64,000 nt of DNA from NCBI GenBank assembly GCA_965116325.1, contig OZ220675.1:806001-870000 (forward strand), read 5' to 3'. Shown one piece after another: positions 26,234 to 34,616 of this stretch. Under the pieces are notes generated by a model. It had not been told where the DNA came from. It did not search any database and saw nothing but the letters and a program-made list of their open reading frames with translations. Made by a program: the position numbers and the translations under genes. This DNA comes from JAGWBF01 sp965116325 (lineage in GTDB: Bacteria > Chloroflexota > Dehalococcoidia > Lucifugimonadales > JAGWBF01). Position 1 is the first letter of the stretch. Each line of letters starts with the position of its first letter.

Positions 26234-28477
26234 TTGATTGAACTCCGAGGCTATCAACGAGACCTACTGACAAGGCTAGAAAGCGCCCTCGCTTCTCCTA
26301 GCCCCGCCAGAATCATGATCCAGTTGCCCACTGGTGGTGGGAAAACCTGCATCGCCGGGGAACTGCTATTGAACTGGCTGACTAGAAGACGTAAGGCTGT
26401 CTGGCTCACCCACCGCAGAGAGCTGGCAGCCCAGACCGAGGGAATGCTCCAGGAAGCTGGTGTCACTGCAACGGCCAACATTCAATGGACTCCCCGCAGT
26501 TACGCTCCATCTCTGCAAAATGGCGTCGTCATCCTGATGGCCCAAACGGTGAGTCGTAGAAACTCAGAAACGAACGTTTGGAATCAATACGGGAACGAAG
26601 ACCTGCTGATTATAGACGAGGCTCACCATGCAACGGCCGACGGCTGGGCAAGGGCCATAAGGCAGTGGAGAGGCTCAGTGGTAGGTATGACCGCAACGCC
26701 TTGGCGCCTCTCTTTAGACGAGGGATTCGACCACCTGTTCAACGAGCTGATTTGCGGGCCTCAAATTCACCAACTGCAATTGGACAAGTGGCTGTGCCCT
26801 TTAGATGTCAAGCTCTCTCCCGAGGGGGAACGCGTCCTGAGTGGGCGTATTGACCGCACAGGAGACTATTCCGAATCAGGCATAGAGTTGGCCAACGAAG
26901 GTCGGGACGTGTGGACCGTCGGGGCTTTGCGATTCTGGCAGAAGCATTGCGCTAACCGACAGACCGTAATTTACGCCGTGTCCGTTCAGCATGCTCGGAA
27001 TCTTGTAGCTGTCTTCAACGATGCTGGGATATCAGCCGGGTTGCTGATAGGGGACACTCCCGCCGAAAAGCGTGCCGGCCTGATTCAACAGTTTCAGGCC
27101 AGAACCGTTCAGGTACTAATCAATGTGGCTGTTGCCACCGAGGGTTTTGACTTACCGGATGCTACCTGTGTGATGATGACACGGCCGACAATGAGTTTGT
27201 CTTTGTATCTCCAGATGGTGGGCCGAGGTTTGCGTCCCAAAGAGAATGATGGGAACTGTATTGTACTGGACTTAGCAGGGAATAGCGCACGTCATGGCCT
27301 GCCGGAGGGGGACCATGAGTGGTCTCTCCAGCCCCGGGCCGAACAAGCATCCGGAGGTCCCTGGGTGATCTGGTGCCCAGAATGTGAGTCCCTGTCTCCT
27401 GTAGGCTGGCACCAGTGCACTGTCTGTGAAGCACCTTTTGGAAAACTATGCGCCCGCTGCGGTGCATGGAGGGCATGGAAGAGATGGACCAAGGAAACCA
27501 TCTGCGGGCGGGCCCATGACCTAGTCTGCGATCTGTGCCATTACGATGCCCACATCCAGTCCCGGTTGCCCGTCACTGAAGACCTGAAGGAGTTGACTAT
27601 GTTGGTAGAGGATGATGAGCTTTCCCCTGATATGTCCCGGTTCCTCAAGACCATATTGGAGCAAGAACGGCTTCGTCTGGTTGGCGATTCCGAGCGTCGC
27701 AAGGAAGAGCTACGGTCATTGGTCAATATCAAAGGACGCGAGCTTGCTGACGAAGAGAATCTAGACAGCATTTATGAGAGTTACCTTGAGAAGCTGCCTG
27801 CTAAGGAACGCCCAAGGACGCGATCCCATGATCGCCGACTCTTCAACGATTGGAGGAGCAGTCAGGAGAGGGAGCTGGCTGAGTGGACAAGAGAGCTGAC
27901 AGCCCTTGAATCTCAAAGTGTGAATGGTGAACTGGTATTCAGAAATACCAGGCACAGACTAATTCGGTTGCTGGAGACCCAAGCAAGATACTCCGGCCTA
28001 CTTCCCCTGAGAAGTAAACAAGGCGTTGCAGTTCAAGGGCAGGATGAAGAACTCCAGCTTTCCCAATCGAAGAGTCCTGATGGTTGGAGAACTTTTGCCG
28101 AGGTCAGAGAGTCGCACCAGACGAAGAGATTCAGCGGATTCTCGACCAAGCCGACGAGCCTTCGAATTGACAATGGGGAGGTCAATGCTATCGGCAAGTG
28201 GTCCGATATTCTCTTGGAGACGGCAGAATGGCTGGTAACAGCGGGGTTGCTCGCAAGAGAGCTGTGCCCTGTCGCAGCGGGCAAGAGGGCCAAGAGGCAT
28301 TTGGTTCACATTGAGCCTGTACATCCAACAAACGAACCCTTCAAGTATCCCAGGCAGCTTTCGAATGGCTTATACGTAGAGTGTGGTTTCGATGTAAAAG
28401 GGACAATTAGACAATGCGAAGGGCTGCTTGAAGCATTCAGCCAGGACCCAGAACAGTTTAGGGTCCGACTGGGGTAA
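26234..28477 (+). CDS. SF2 (RAD25/SSL2-like) helicase with zinc ribbons
   Basis: 747 residues from a TTG start (26234). Motifs in order: RGYQRDLLTRL (Q-like), Walker A LPTGGGKT (about 31-38), DEAHH box, MTATPWR (motif III), and QMVGRGLRP (motif VI). Residues about 375-450 hold several CxxC pairs (WCPECE, QCTVCE, LCARCGA, VCDLCH), probably two zinc ribbons. The C-terminal 250 residues are partly coiled-coil and partly unassigned. Codons are visibly more A/T-rich than in neighbouring housekeeping genes. It is paired with a SWIM protein 40 bp downstream, and a role in a mobile or defence module is an inference. Confidence 0.82.
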   Translation: MIELRGYQRDLLTRLESALASPSPARIMIQLPTGGGKTCIAGELLLNWLTRRRKAVWLTHRRELAAQTEGMLQEAGVTATANIQWTPRSYAPSLQNGVVILMAQTVSRRNSETNVWNQYGNEDLLIIDEAHHATADGWARAIRQWRGSVVGMTATPWRLSLDEGFDHLFNELICGPQIHQLQLDKWLCPLDVKLSPEGERVLSGRIDRTGDYSESGIELANEGRDVWTVGALRFWQKHCANRQTVIYAVSVQHARNLVAVFNDAGISAGLLIGDTPAEKRAGLIQQFQARTVQVLINVAVATEGFDLPDATCVMMTRPTMSLSLYLQMVGRGLRPKENDGNCIVLDLAGNSARHGLPEGDHEWSLQPRAEQASGGPWVIWCPECESLSPVGWHQCTVCEAPFGKLCARCGAWRAWKRWTKETICGRAHDLVCDLCHYDAHIQSRLPVTEDLKELTMLVEDDELSPDMSRFLKTILEQERLRLVGDSERRKEELRSLVNIKGRELADEENLDSIYESYLEKLPAKERPRTRSHDRRLFNDWRSSQERELAEWTRELTALESQSVNGELVFRNTRHRLIRLLETQARYSGLLPLRSKQGVAVQGQDEELQLSQSKSPDGWRTFAEVRESHQTKRFSGFSTKPTSLRIDNGEVNAIGKWSDILLETAEWLVTAGLLARELCPVAAGKRAKRHLVHIEPVHPTNEPFKYPRQLSNGLYVECGFDVKGTIRQCEGLLEAFSQDPEQFRVRLG

Positions 28478-28517
28478 GGCTTCTTGCTTACAGCATTCCA
28501 TCTAAACGAGGGAACCG

Positions 28518-29588
28518 ATGTTCGATGTCATTAGAAGGCTGTTCTTGGGGGCCAAAGTAGAAGACGGTACATCCGCTGGTGATGACCCAATTCTCGAGAA
28601 TCCGGATAGCCAACTGCCTAGTGTCCCCGAGCTTCCGTATTCCTGCATCATACCCTCTTTCACAGACAGGGGAATCAGCTACAAGGTTGAAGTTACCAAA
28701 GAGGGATTCTGGTCATGCTCCTGTCCTGACTTCATCAAAAGAAGCCATACCACGTCTGGCAGAAGTTACTACTGCAAGCATTGTGAATCAGTAAGCGTAA
28801 GTACGGGTATTCCCCGCCATAAGTACCAATGGAGAGGGAAGTTAAGCAGAGTGATGCTAACCGGCGACATTCTAGGAGACGGAATGCGAGTTTACGGATA
28901 TCTCACGACTGCCGAATTGTATGAACAATTTACCGATAGCCAGAAGAGAAAGTTCCTCGGGGAGCCGGATGAGATGGCCCTTTTTGACGACGGGGGTGGG
29001 TGCCAGCTCTACTTGCGTGAACGAGTAGACTCTGTACTGGAATCAGCGGAATATCAACAAGCAAGGGAAAAGTATCTGGCCTCGGTCCCAAGGCTTCAGG
29101 CAGCCGCAGCCAAGGCTAAAGCTACTCGCGAACGCAAAGAACATGCGAGGCAAGAACGAAGAGCCTCCGACCGGGCTGTTTTCCAAGGGGCGGTGTATGT
29201 GGGCAAGTTCGAGTATAGGTATGGATGGGAGACTTGGGGTGTGCTGGCGAGTGATGCGTCCTCCGCAGGCCAGTTGCTTGAGGAGTGGTTGACTGAGCAA
29301 GAAACCAAAGAGATTGAGAAAGAGAATTTCGATGATGCTGCCTATGGGTACAGGGAAGCGCTGGTGGAGTATAGGGAGGCGCGCAGGGAATTCGAGAGAG
29401 GCTCGGGCTCTTGTGCGCCGGTTGCGCCAGTCAAGCCTCTACGTAAGGAGTTTGCCTTTCACCTAGCGCAAGTAGAGGAATCGGGTCTTGACTGGGAGGG
29501 ATTCGAGATTAACGAGATTCGACCCCTTGAGGATGGAGGGGGATGGGGATACGACCCTTTCGGGAAACAGGAGAACCAAAGTTACTAG
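28518..29588 (+). CDS. SWIM zinc-finger protein paired with the helicase
   Basis: 356 residues. Residues about 50-95 carry a SWIM motif: CSCPDF followed by CKHC, i.e. C-x-C-x(n)-C-x-H, in the context YKVEVTKEGFWSCSC. A long charged helical region (about 175-225, rich in Ala, Lys, Arg, Glu) follows, and the C-terminus is acidic and Gly-rich. SWIM domains bind DNA or proteins and often accompany SF2/SNF2 helicases. The rest of the protein was not recognised. Same direction and A/T-rich composition as the helicase gene suggest a two-gene unit. Confidence 0.72.
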   Translation: MFDVIRRLFLGAKVEDGTSAGDDPILENPDSQLPSVPELPYSCIIPSFTDRGISYKVEVTKEGFWSCSCPDFIKRSHTTSGRSYYCKHCESVSVSTGIPRHKYQWRGKLSRVMLTGDILGDGMRVYGYLTTAELYEQFTDSQKRKFLGEPDEMALFDDGGGCQLYLRERVDSVLESAEYQQAREKYLASVPRLQAAAAKAKATRERKEHARQERRASDRAVFQGAVYVGKFEYRYGWETWGVLASDASSAGQLLEEWLTEQETKEIEKENFDDAAYGYREALVEYREARREFERGSGSCAPVAPVKPLRKEFAFHLAQVEESGLDWEGFEINEIRPLEDGGGWGYDPFGKQENQSY

Positions 29589-29704
29589 TTCATTTTGAGA
29601 CCCCAATTGCTCTTGCAGTATTGAGTCCCTACGGACAAATAAGCCATACTCCAGAATAGAACGGAGAGACCCATGGCTTTGCAGGAAGCTGGAAAGAGGT
29701 GAGC

Positions 29705-30910
29705 ATGACCTCGGGAACATCTCTGCCCCTTGAAGGTGTGAGGGTACTTGACTGCACCCAGGTGCTGGCGGGCCCCTTCTGCTCCCAGCTCCTGGCCGAC
29801 ATGGGGGCCGACGTTATCAAGGTGGAGCGCCCCGACGGCGGTGATGAGACCCGCAAGGGTCCGCCCTATATCAACGGATGGTCGGCATCTTTCCTGGCCG
29901 TCAACCGGAACAAGCGGGGGCTGGCTTTGGACCTGCGCAGAGCCGAGGGCCAGGAGGTACTCAAGGCCTTATGCACTAAGGCCGATGTGCTGGTGGAGAA
30001 CTTCCGCCCGGGCACCATGCCAAGGTTGGGTTTGGGCTACGACGACCTGAAGAAAGTCCGACCGGAGCTTGTCTACTGCTCCATCTCGGGTTTCGGGCAG
30101 ACCGGCCCTTACAGCTCCAGAGGCGGGTTCGACCTGATCGCCCAGGGCATGAGTGGGCTGATGAGCGTTACAGGTACCCCCGGAGGCCCCCCGGCCAAGG
30201 TGGGTGTGCCCATTACGGACCTGACGGCGGGAATGTACGGCGCCCATGGAATCCTCAGCGCCTACATACACCGCCTAAGGACGGGACAAGGCCAGCAGGT
30301 GGATATCTCCCTGATGGAAGCGGGCATCGCATACACCGTCTGGGAGTCCACTGTCTACTTTGCCACCGGCGAGATACCCGGACCCTTGGGCTCAGCCCAC
30401 CGGCTGTCAGCCCCCTATCGTGCGCTGAAGACCAGCGACGGCTACATCACCATCGGGGGCGCCGCCCAAGCCCTTTGGGAGAAGCTGTGCCACGCCATTG
30501 GAAGGCCCGAGCTGCTGGAGGATCCCAGGTTTGGCAACCGGGGCGACCGGAAGGCCAACGATGATGAGCTGGCCGCGCTGCTGGAGGAGACCTTCTCGAC
30601 GAAAAGCACCGAGCATTGGATGGGTGTGCTGGAGGAGGTGGGAGTCCCGGCGGGGCCGATAAACGACCTGGAGCAGGTTTATCACGACCCCCATGTGCAG
30701 GCCCGGCGCATGGAGGTGGACCTGGACGACCCGGAGATCGGGCTGCTAAGGAACATCGGGATTCCGGTGAAGCTGTCCGGCACCCCCGGAAGCATCCGTC
30801 GCAGGGGCCCTGCCCTGGGAGAGCACACCAGGGAGGTGCTGGAGGATGGAGGGTTCAGCCCCGGCGAGATCGACGCCCTCCTGGAAGCCGGGGTCGTGAA
30901 GGCAAGCTAG
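29705..30910 (+). CDS. CaiB/BaiF family (class III) CoA-transferase
   Basis: 401 residues from ATG 29705 (GAAAGAGG upstream; a GTG two codons earlier is possible). Family features: LEGVRVLDCTQVLAGPFCSQLLADMGADVIKVERP at the N-terminus, NRNKRGLALDL, NFRPGTMPRLGL, and the Asp of VPITDLTAGMYGAHGI expected to form the CoA thioester intermediate. It transfers CoA between organic acids; the acid is unknown. Its TAG and the TAG of the convergent SnoaL-like gene share the same CTAG. Confidence 0.9.
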   Translation: MTSGTSLPLEGVRVLDCTQVLAGPFCSQLLADMGADVIKVERPDGGDETRKGPPYINGWSASFLAVNRNKRGLALDLRRAEGQEVLKALCTKADVLVENFRPGTMPRLGLGYDDLKKVRPELVYCSISGFGQTGPYSSRGGFDLIAQGMSGLMSVTGTPGGPPAKVGVPITDLTAGMYGAHGILSAYIHRLRTGQGQQVDISLMEAGIAYTVWESTVYFATGEIPGPLGSAHRLSAPYRALKTSDGYITIGGAAQALWEKLCHAIGRPELLEDPRFGNRGDRKANDDELAALLEETFSTKSTEHWMGVLEEVGVPAGPINDLEQVYHDPHVQARRMEVDLDDPEIGLLRNIGIPVKLSGTPGSIRRRGPALGEHTREVLEDGGFSPGEIDALLEAGVVKAS

Positions 30911-31374
30911 CCGGCGCCGTGGTGGTGCACCATCTTCCACTGGCCATCCACATTGGTGAAGATGTTGGTAGCCCGGACGGTGAAGTTGCCCGCCCGGCCA
31001 TCGAGCACCGTGGAGATGTTCTCGTGGCAGGACACCCACGCGCAGTCACCCCTGATCTGCACCTGGGCATCTGTGATGTTGAAGTGCATCAGGGTGGTGT
31101 TGTAGAAGATATCGACCCAGCTTTGTCGCACGTCCGGCCAGCCGACAATTATGTCGGAACTGGGATGGATGCAAAGGACATCGTTGGAGTGTTCCCAGAC
31201 TTTCTCCATCTCGCCGATGTCCAAGCTGCCAAAGGCTTCATAGAAGCTGTGATTGGCCGCCAGCACCCGTTCTACTTCGCCATCGTTCAATGCCCTTTGC
31301 GGCCCCGCTTTCGTGAAGATGGTCTTGTAGGCGGATTCTACCAGAAAGTCCGACCCGGGATAACGAGGTCTCAA
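30907..31374 (-). CDS. SnoaL-like/NTF2-fold protein
   Basis: 155 residues from a TTG at 31374; a later start near the LNDGEVERVLAANHSFYEAFG segment would be closer to family length (about 120-130). The VLAANHSFYEAFGSLDIGEMEKVW, HPSSDIIVGWPDVRQSW and TNIFTNVDGQWKMVHHHGA stretches are typical of the ketosteroid-isomerase-like SnoaL/DUF4440 fold. Function unknown; such proteins are small-molecule binding or isomerase-like. It is convergent with the CoA-transferase and shares a CTAG stop overlap. Confidence 0.78.
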   Translation of the reverse strand: MRPRYPGSDFLVESAYKTIFTKAGPQRALNDGEVERVLAANHSFYEAFGSLDIGEMEKVWEHSNDVLCIHPSSDIIVGWPDVRQSWVDIFYNTTLMHFNITDAQVQIRGDCAWVSCHENISTVLDGRAGNFTVRATNIFTNVDGQWKMVHHHGAG

Positions 31375-31410
31375 GGTGGAGGCGCTGGCTACAATTCAAC
31401 TTCCGATATG

Positions 31411-31439
31411 TTGAAAGGCAGCATGGCAGTGGGTAGAAT
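31411..31439 (+). promoter_or_regulatory. Sigma70-type promoter of the small Cys-rich gene
   Basis: TTGAAA (31411-31416), 17-nt spacer, TAGAAT (31434-31439), about 68 bp upstream of the ATG at 31507. Confidence 0.45.
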
Positions 31440-31506
31440 AGGATGGTGTTGTGCCTAACTTGGCCAGCTATCGGGTAGCTGGCCCGGAGGGGAGCTGAGG
31501 CCCGAC

Positions 31507-31707
31507 ATGGCAAGCAAAAAAGAACCACAGGCACCGGCGCAGGCTTCAGAAAAGCCATCCGCTAAGGAACTGTATCCCGCAGTTTGCGCCTTTTGCTGCA
31601 TCGAAGGCATGGTTACCACCAAGCCCGACGGCCCGCTGCCGGGCTGCAGGGGGTGGTGCGCCCACAGGTCCAGGGTCATCATGGATGACCGCTCGGTGTT
31701 CCGCTAG
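31507..31707 (+). CDS. Small Cys-rich hypothetical protein
   Basis: 66 residues. The first 25 are Ala/Pro/Lys/Gln-rich; the rest holds five Cys residues (VCAFCC and GCRGWC), suggesting a zinc-bound knuckle. GAGG lies 6 nt before the ATG, and a good promoter match lies at 31411-31439, which supports a real gene. No family was recognised. Confidence 0.5.
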   Translation: MASKKEPQAPAQASEKPSAKELYPAVCAFCCIEGMVTTKPDGPLPGCRGWCAHRSRVIMDDRSVFR

Positions 31708-31751
31708 CAGATGGCCGAGCCTGCGGACCTCTTGGTACTTTTCCGCCAGCC

Positions 31752-32696
31752 TTAGCGCCCATCCGCCCTTTCGTCCAGCTTCAGGACCAGTTCGTACATG
31801 AAGTTGCGCACCGAACGGCTCAGGAACTTCCCCTTCAATGTAATCAGCCCTATGTCAGTGGTGGGAAGCAGCCCGGTCAGCCTCCTTATCCCAATGCGGG
31901 AGCTATCTTCGGGCTGGATCATGTATTCATTGGTCACGCTGATGCCCAGGCCAACCTCGACGTACTTCTTGGCCATCTCCATTATGTCCATCTCTACGGG
32001 GACGTTGTATGAGAGGCCCGCCTCCCGGAGGGCCCGCTCCAGGATCCTGCGGGTGTAGCTCGTGGGCCCCAGCATGACCAACGGCCACCGAGCGATATCG
32101 GCAAGGGTGATTTCGGCAAGATTCAGCAGCTCATGTCCCAGGGGAGTCACCAGGACGAACTGGGAGGAGAACAGGTGATTGAACTCCAGGGACGGCACTT
32201 CGGATTCCGGCCGGTTCCCCAGGGCCAGGTCCAGGTCTCCCGCTGACACCCGTTCCAGTATGTCGGTGTATGAGGTGGCCACCAGCTTTATCTGCACGCT
32301 GGGGTATCTGTCGCGAAAGGACCTCACTATGTCGGGGAGGCGATGCAACACCAGGTCCGGATAAGCCCCGATGACGAAGGAACCTCGGTGTTCGGGGTAC
32401 TCCATCTGGCTCTTCAGGGCTTCCATGCTCTCGGTCAGGTTCTCGACCATGGGTTTGACTAGGTCGTAGAAGGCGTGGCCGTCGGAGGTCAGCTGGATGG
32501 GGCGCTTGATCCTGTCAAAGAGGACAACGCCGAACTCCCGCTCCATCTTCTGGAGATGGAGAGTGACCGTAGGCTGGCCCAGGTCCAGGAAGTTTGCCGC
32601 CCTGGAGATGCTGCTGAGCCGGGCAACATGATAAAAGCTGATTAACTCTCGTACGTTCACTGATGGCGTCATAAACAACGGGATTTGATAATACAA
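31752..32696 (-). CDS. LysR-family transcriptional regulator
   Basis: 314 residues. The N-terminal winged helix (VRELISFYHVARLSSISRAANFLDLGQPTVTLHLQKMEREFGVVLFDR, about 14-60) is followed by the periplasmic-binding-like effector domain (FVIGAYPDLVLHRLPDIVRSFRDRYPSVQIKL). CysB/CbbR-like in arrangement. The regulon is unknown; the divergent ferredoxin-apt genes start 170 bp away, so it may control them. The promoter region 32697-32760 is A/T-rich. Confidence 0.92.
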   Translation of the reverse strand: MYYQIPLFMTPSVNVRELISFYHVARLSSISRAANFLDLGQPTVTLHLQKMEREFGVVLFDRIKRPIQLTSDGHAFYDLVKPMVENLTESMEALKSQMEYPEHRGSFVIGAYPDLVLHRLPDIVRSFRDRYPSVQIKLVATSYTDILERVSAGDLDLALGNRPESEVPSLEFNHLFSSQFVLVTPLGHELLNLAEITLADIARWPLVMLGPTSYTRRILERALREAGLSYNVPVEMDIMEMAKKYVEVGLGISVTNEYMIQPEDSSRIGIRRLTGLLPTTDIGLITLKGKFLSRSVRNFMYELVLKLDERADGR

Positions 32697-32792
32697 GCCA
32701 TTATATAGTATTTCATTTCCCTGGGATGGTCCTCCGAGCTTAAGACCTCAAAGCTCCTGGTCTAATGGTGGACCTTCCCTTGCCATCTGTTG

Positions 32793-32821
32793 TTGACATG
32801 AGGATGATCTGACAACAGAAT
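32793..32821 (+). promoter_or_regulatory. Candidate promoter of the ferredoxin gene
   Basis: TTGACA (32793-32798), 17-nt spacer, CAGAAT (32816-32821), 47 bp before the ferredoxin ATG and divergent from the LysR gene. Confidence 0.45.
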
Positions 32822-32868
32822 GTACCAGTTTTCATAGCTGTACTCCTTAGGGGGCTGGCAAGGCACAG

Positions 32869-33108
32869 ATGACCTACATCATTACCGAACCGTGCATCGG
32901 GGTGAAGGACGGTGGTTGCGTCGATGTCTGTCCCGTAGATTGCATCCACACCACGGAAGATGACGATATGTACTTCATCGATCCTTCCGAGTGCATCGAC
33001 TGCGGGGCATGCGAGCCGGTATGCCCCGTCACCGCCATCTTTGCCGAATTCGCAGTTCCCGCTACCTGGCATTCCTACATATCCAAGAACTACCAGTATT
33101 TCAGCTAG
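32869..33108 (+). CDS. fdxA: 7Fe-type (3Fe-4S/4Fe-4S) ferredoxin
   Basis: 79 residues. Cluster ligands appear as C9 IGVKDGG C17 VDVCPVDC and ECIDCGACEPVCPV; the eight-residue spacing in the first motif is typical of FdxA-type 7Fe ferredoxins, where one cluster is 3Fe-4S. The C-terminal extension (WHSYISKNYQYFS) is short. It should be a soluble low-potential electron carrier. The closest possible partner in the window is the FNR at 13955-14734. Confidence 0.9.
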   Translation: MTYIITEPCIGVKDGGCVDVCPVDCIHTTEDDDMYFIDPSECIDCGACEPVCPVTAIFAEFAVPATWHSYISKNYQYFS

Positions 33109-33189
33109 CTGGCTGGGCCCAGCCAGGAACGGGCTTCATTGGGGCAGCGCCAAGACCGCCACTTTATTCTCCAGAGAGGACTCCTAAGT

Positions 33190-33702
33190 ATGGAACTTAA
33201 AGACTACATACGAGACATCGAGGATTTCCCCACGCCGGGGATACTCTTCAGAGACATCACACCCCTGCTCATGGACGCCGACGCCTTCGCCCACGCGGTG
33301 GACACCTTCGCCAACTACTATAGTGGAAGGGACATCACCGCAGTCATGGCTGTCGAGGCTAGAGGGTTCCTCCTAGCCGCCCCCATGGCGTACCGGATGC
33401 GAAAACCTCTGGTCCTGGCGAGGAAGGAAGGAAAGCTCCCCGCCGAGTCCTACAGAATTGAGTACTCCCTCGAATATGGCACCAACGTGATGGAAGTGCA
33501 CAGGGACAGCGTAGTTGCCGGGGACAATGTGCTGATCGTGGACGATGTCCTGGCGACGGGAGGCACCATGGCGGCAGCCATCCGCCTGGTGGAGGAGGCC
33601 GGAGCGACCGTTGCAGGCCTGGCACTGCTGATGGAGCTGACGGCGCTGGAGGGCAGGGAACACTTGGCCGGATACGAGGTGTTCACCCTAATGCAGTACT
33701 AG
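33190..33702 (+). CDS. apt: Adenine phosphoribosyltransferase
   Basis: 170 residues from ATG 33190 (GAGAGGA upstream), the usual Apt length. IEDFPTPGILFRDITPLL at the N-terminus and the PRPP loop VLIVDDVLATGGTM near residues 120-133 are diagnostic. It salvages adenine with PRPP to AMP. An upstream GTG at 33139 would only add a non-conserved leader. It lies 81 bp after the ferredoxin gene. Confidence 0.95.
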   Translation: MELKDYIRDIEDFPTPGILFRDITPLLMDADAFAHAVDTFANYYSGRDITAVMAVEARGFLLAAPMAYRMRKPLVLARKEGKLPAESYRIEYSLEYGTNVMEVHRDSVVAGDNVLIVDDVLATGGTMAAAIRLVEEAGATVAGLALLMELTALEGREHLAGYEVFTLMQY

Positions 33703-33758
33703 GGACTACCGGCGCCGGGGCTGGCAGGACTCCAGCACCCGAAAGAAAGGAAGCGAGA

Positions 33759-34598
33759 ATGGCGGACCGCACCAGTGTCGGAGATGTGGAAATCCTCTCT
33801 TTCATCGACATGGTCCCCCCACCCTACGACCCGGAGGGGTTCTTCCCCGACGTGAAACGCAGCCAGTGGCAGCCTTATGAGTCCGACCACCTGGAGAACG
33901 GCAACTTGCAGCTCTACTACGGGTGCTTCGCCCTCCGCTCCAGCGGCCAGACCATCCTGGTGGATACGGGGATGGGGCCCGGGCCCCATCCGACCCGCGG
34001 AAACCTGACGGGCCATCTAGTGCCCCTTCTAAGGGAACAGGGTATCGGGCCCGAGGATGTAAACATTGTCGTGCACACCCACCTGCACCCTGACCATGTG
34101 GGCTGGAACGTAACCCAGGAAGACGGGAAGCCCAAGGCCACCTTCCCCAAAGCCAGGTACCTTGTGCCCCGCAAGGACTGGAGCTACTTCACCCAGGAAG
34201 ATGTCCTGGCATCGGCCGCCCACGTCCGGGACAACGTGGTCCCCCTGCAGGATTTGGGAGCCATGGACATCATCGACGAGGAACACACCATCACCTCCGA
34301 GGTCACGACCATACCCACGCCGGGGCACACGCCGGGCCACCTCAACGTCCTGATCTCTTCAGGCGGGGAGAAAGGCATCCTGGTTGGCGACCTGCTCCAC
34401 AGCAAGGTACAGGTGCAGGAGCCGGCTTGGTGCTCCAGGGCGGACATCGACAAGGCCACCGGCCAGCGCAGCCGGGAGGATATGCTGGAGCGCATCGAGC
34501 GCGAAGGGATGCTGGTGGCCGCGGGCCACTTCAAACCCGACGAGCACTTCGGTCACGTCGTACGCATCCAGGGCAGGCGCTACTGGCAGGTCCTCTAG
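33759..34598 (+). CDS. Metallo-beta-lactamase-fold hydrolase (AttM/lactonase-like)
   Basis: 279 residues. The metal motif HTHLHPDHVGWN (H-x-H-x-D-H) is at about 110-121, with later ligands in PTPGHTPGH and VGDLLHSKV (Asp) and a terminal AAGHFKPDEHFGHV. The N-terminus lacks a signal peptide, so it is cytoplasmic. This subgroup includes lactonases and phosphonate/organophosphate hydrolases; the substrate is not predictable here. It lies 56 bp downstream of apt and convergent with the amidase gene. Confidence 0.87.
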   Translation: MADRTSVGDVEILSFIDMVPPPYDPEGFFPDVKRSQWQPYESDHLENGNLQLYYGCFALRSSGQTILVDTGMGPGPHPTRGNLTGHLVPLLREQGIGPEDVNIVVHTHLHPDHVGWNVTQEDGKPKATFPKARYLVPRKDWSYFTQEDVLASAAHVRDNVVPLQDLGAMDIIDEEHTITSEVTTIPTPGHTPGHLNVLISSGGEKGILVGDLLHSKVQVQEPAWCSRADIDKATGQRSREDMLERIEREGMLVAAGHFKPDEHFGHVVRIQGRRYWQVL

Positions 34599-34616
34599 GG
34601 GCCTGGGGCAGGCGAC

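Noticed and set aside
30746..31458. Long plus- and minus-strand frames overlapping the CoA-transferase and SnoaL-like genes
   Set aside because: Composition and lack of motifs mark them as shadows of the genes on the other frames.
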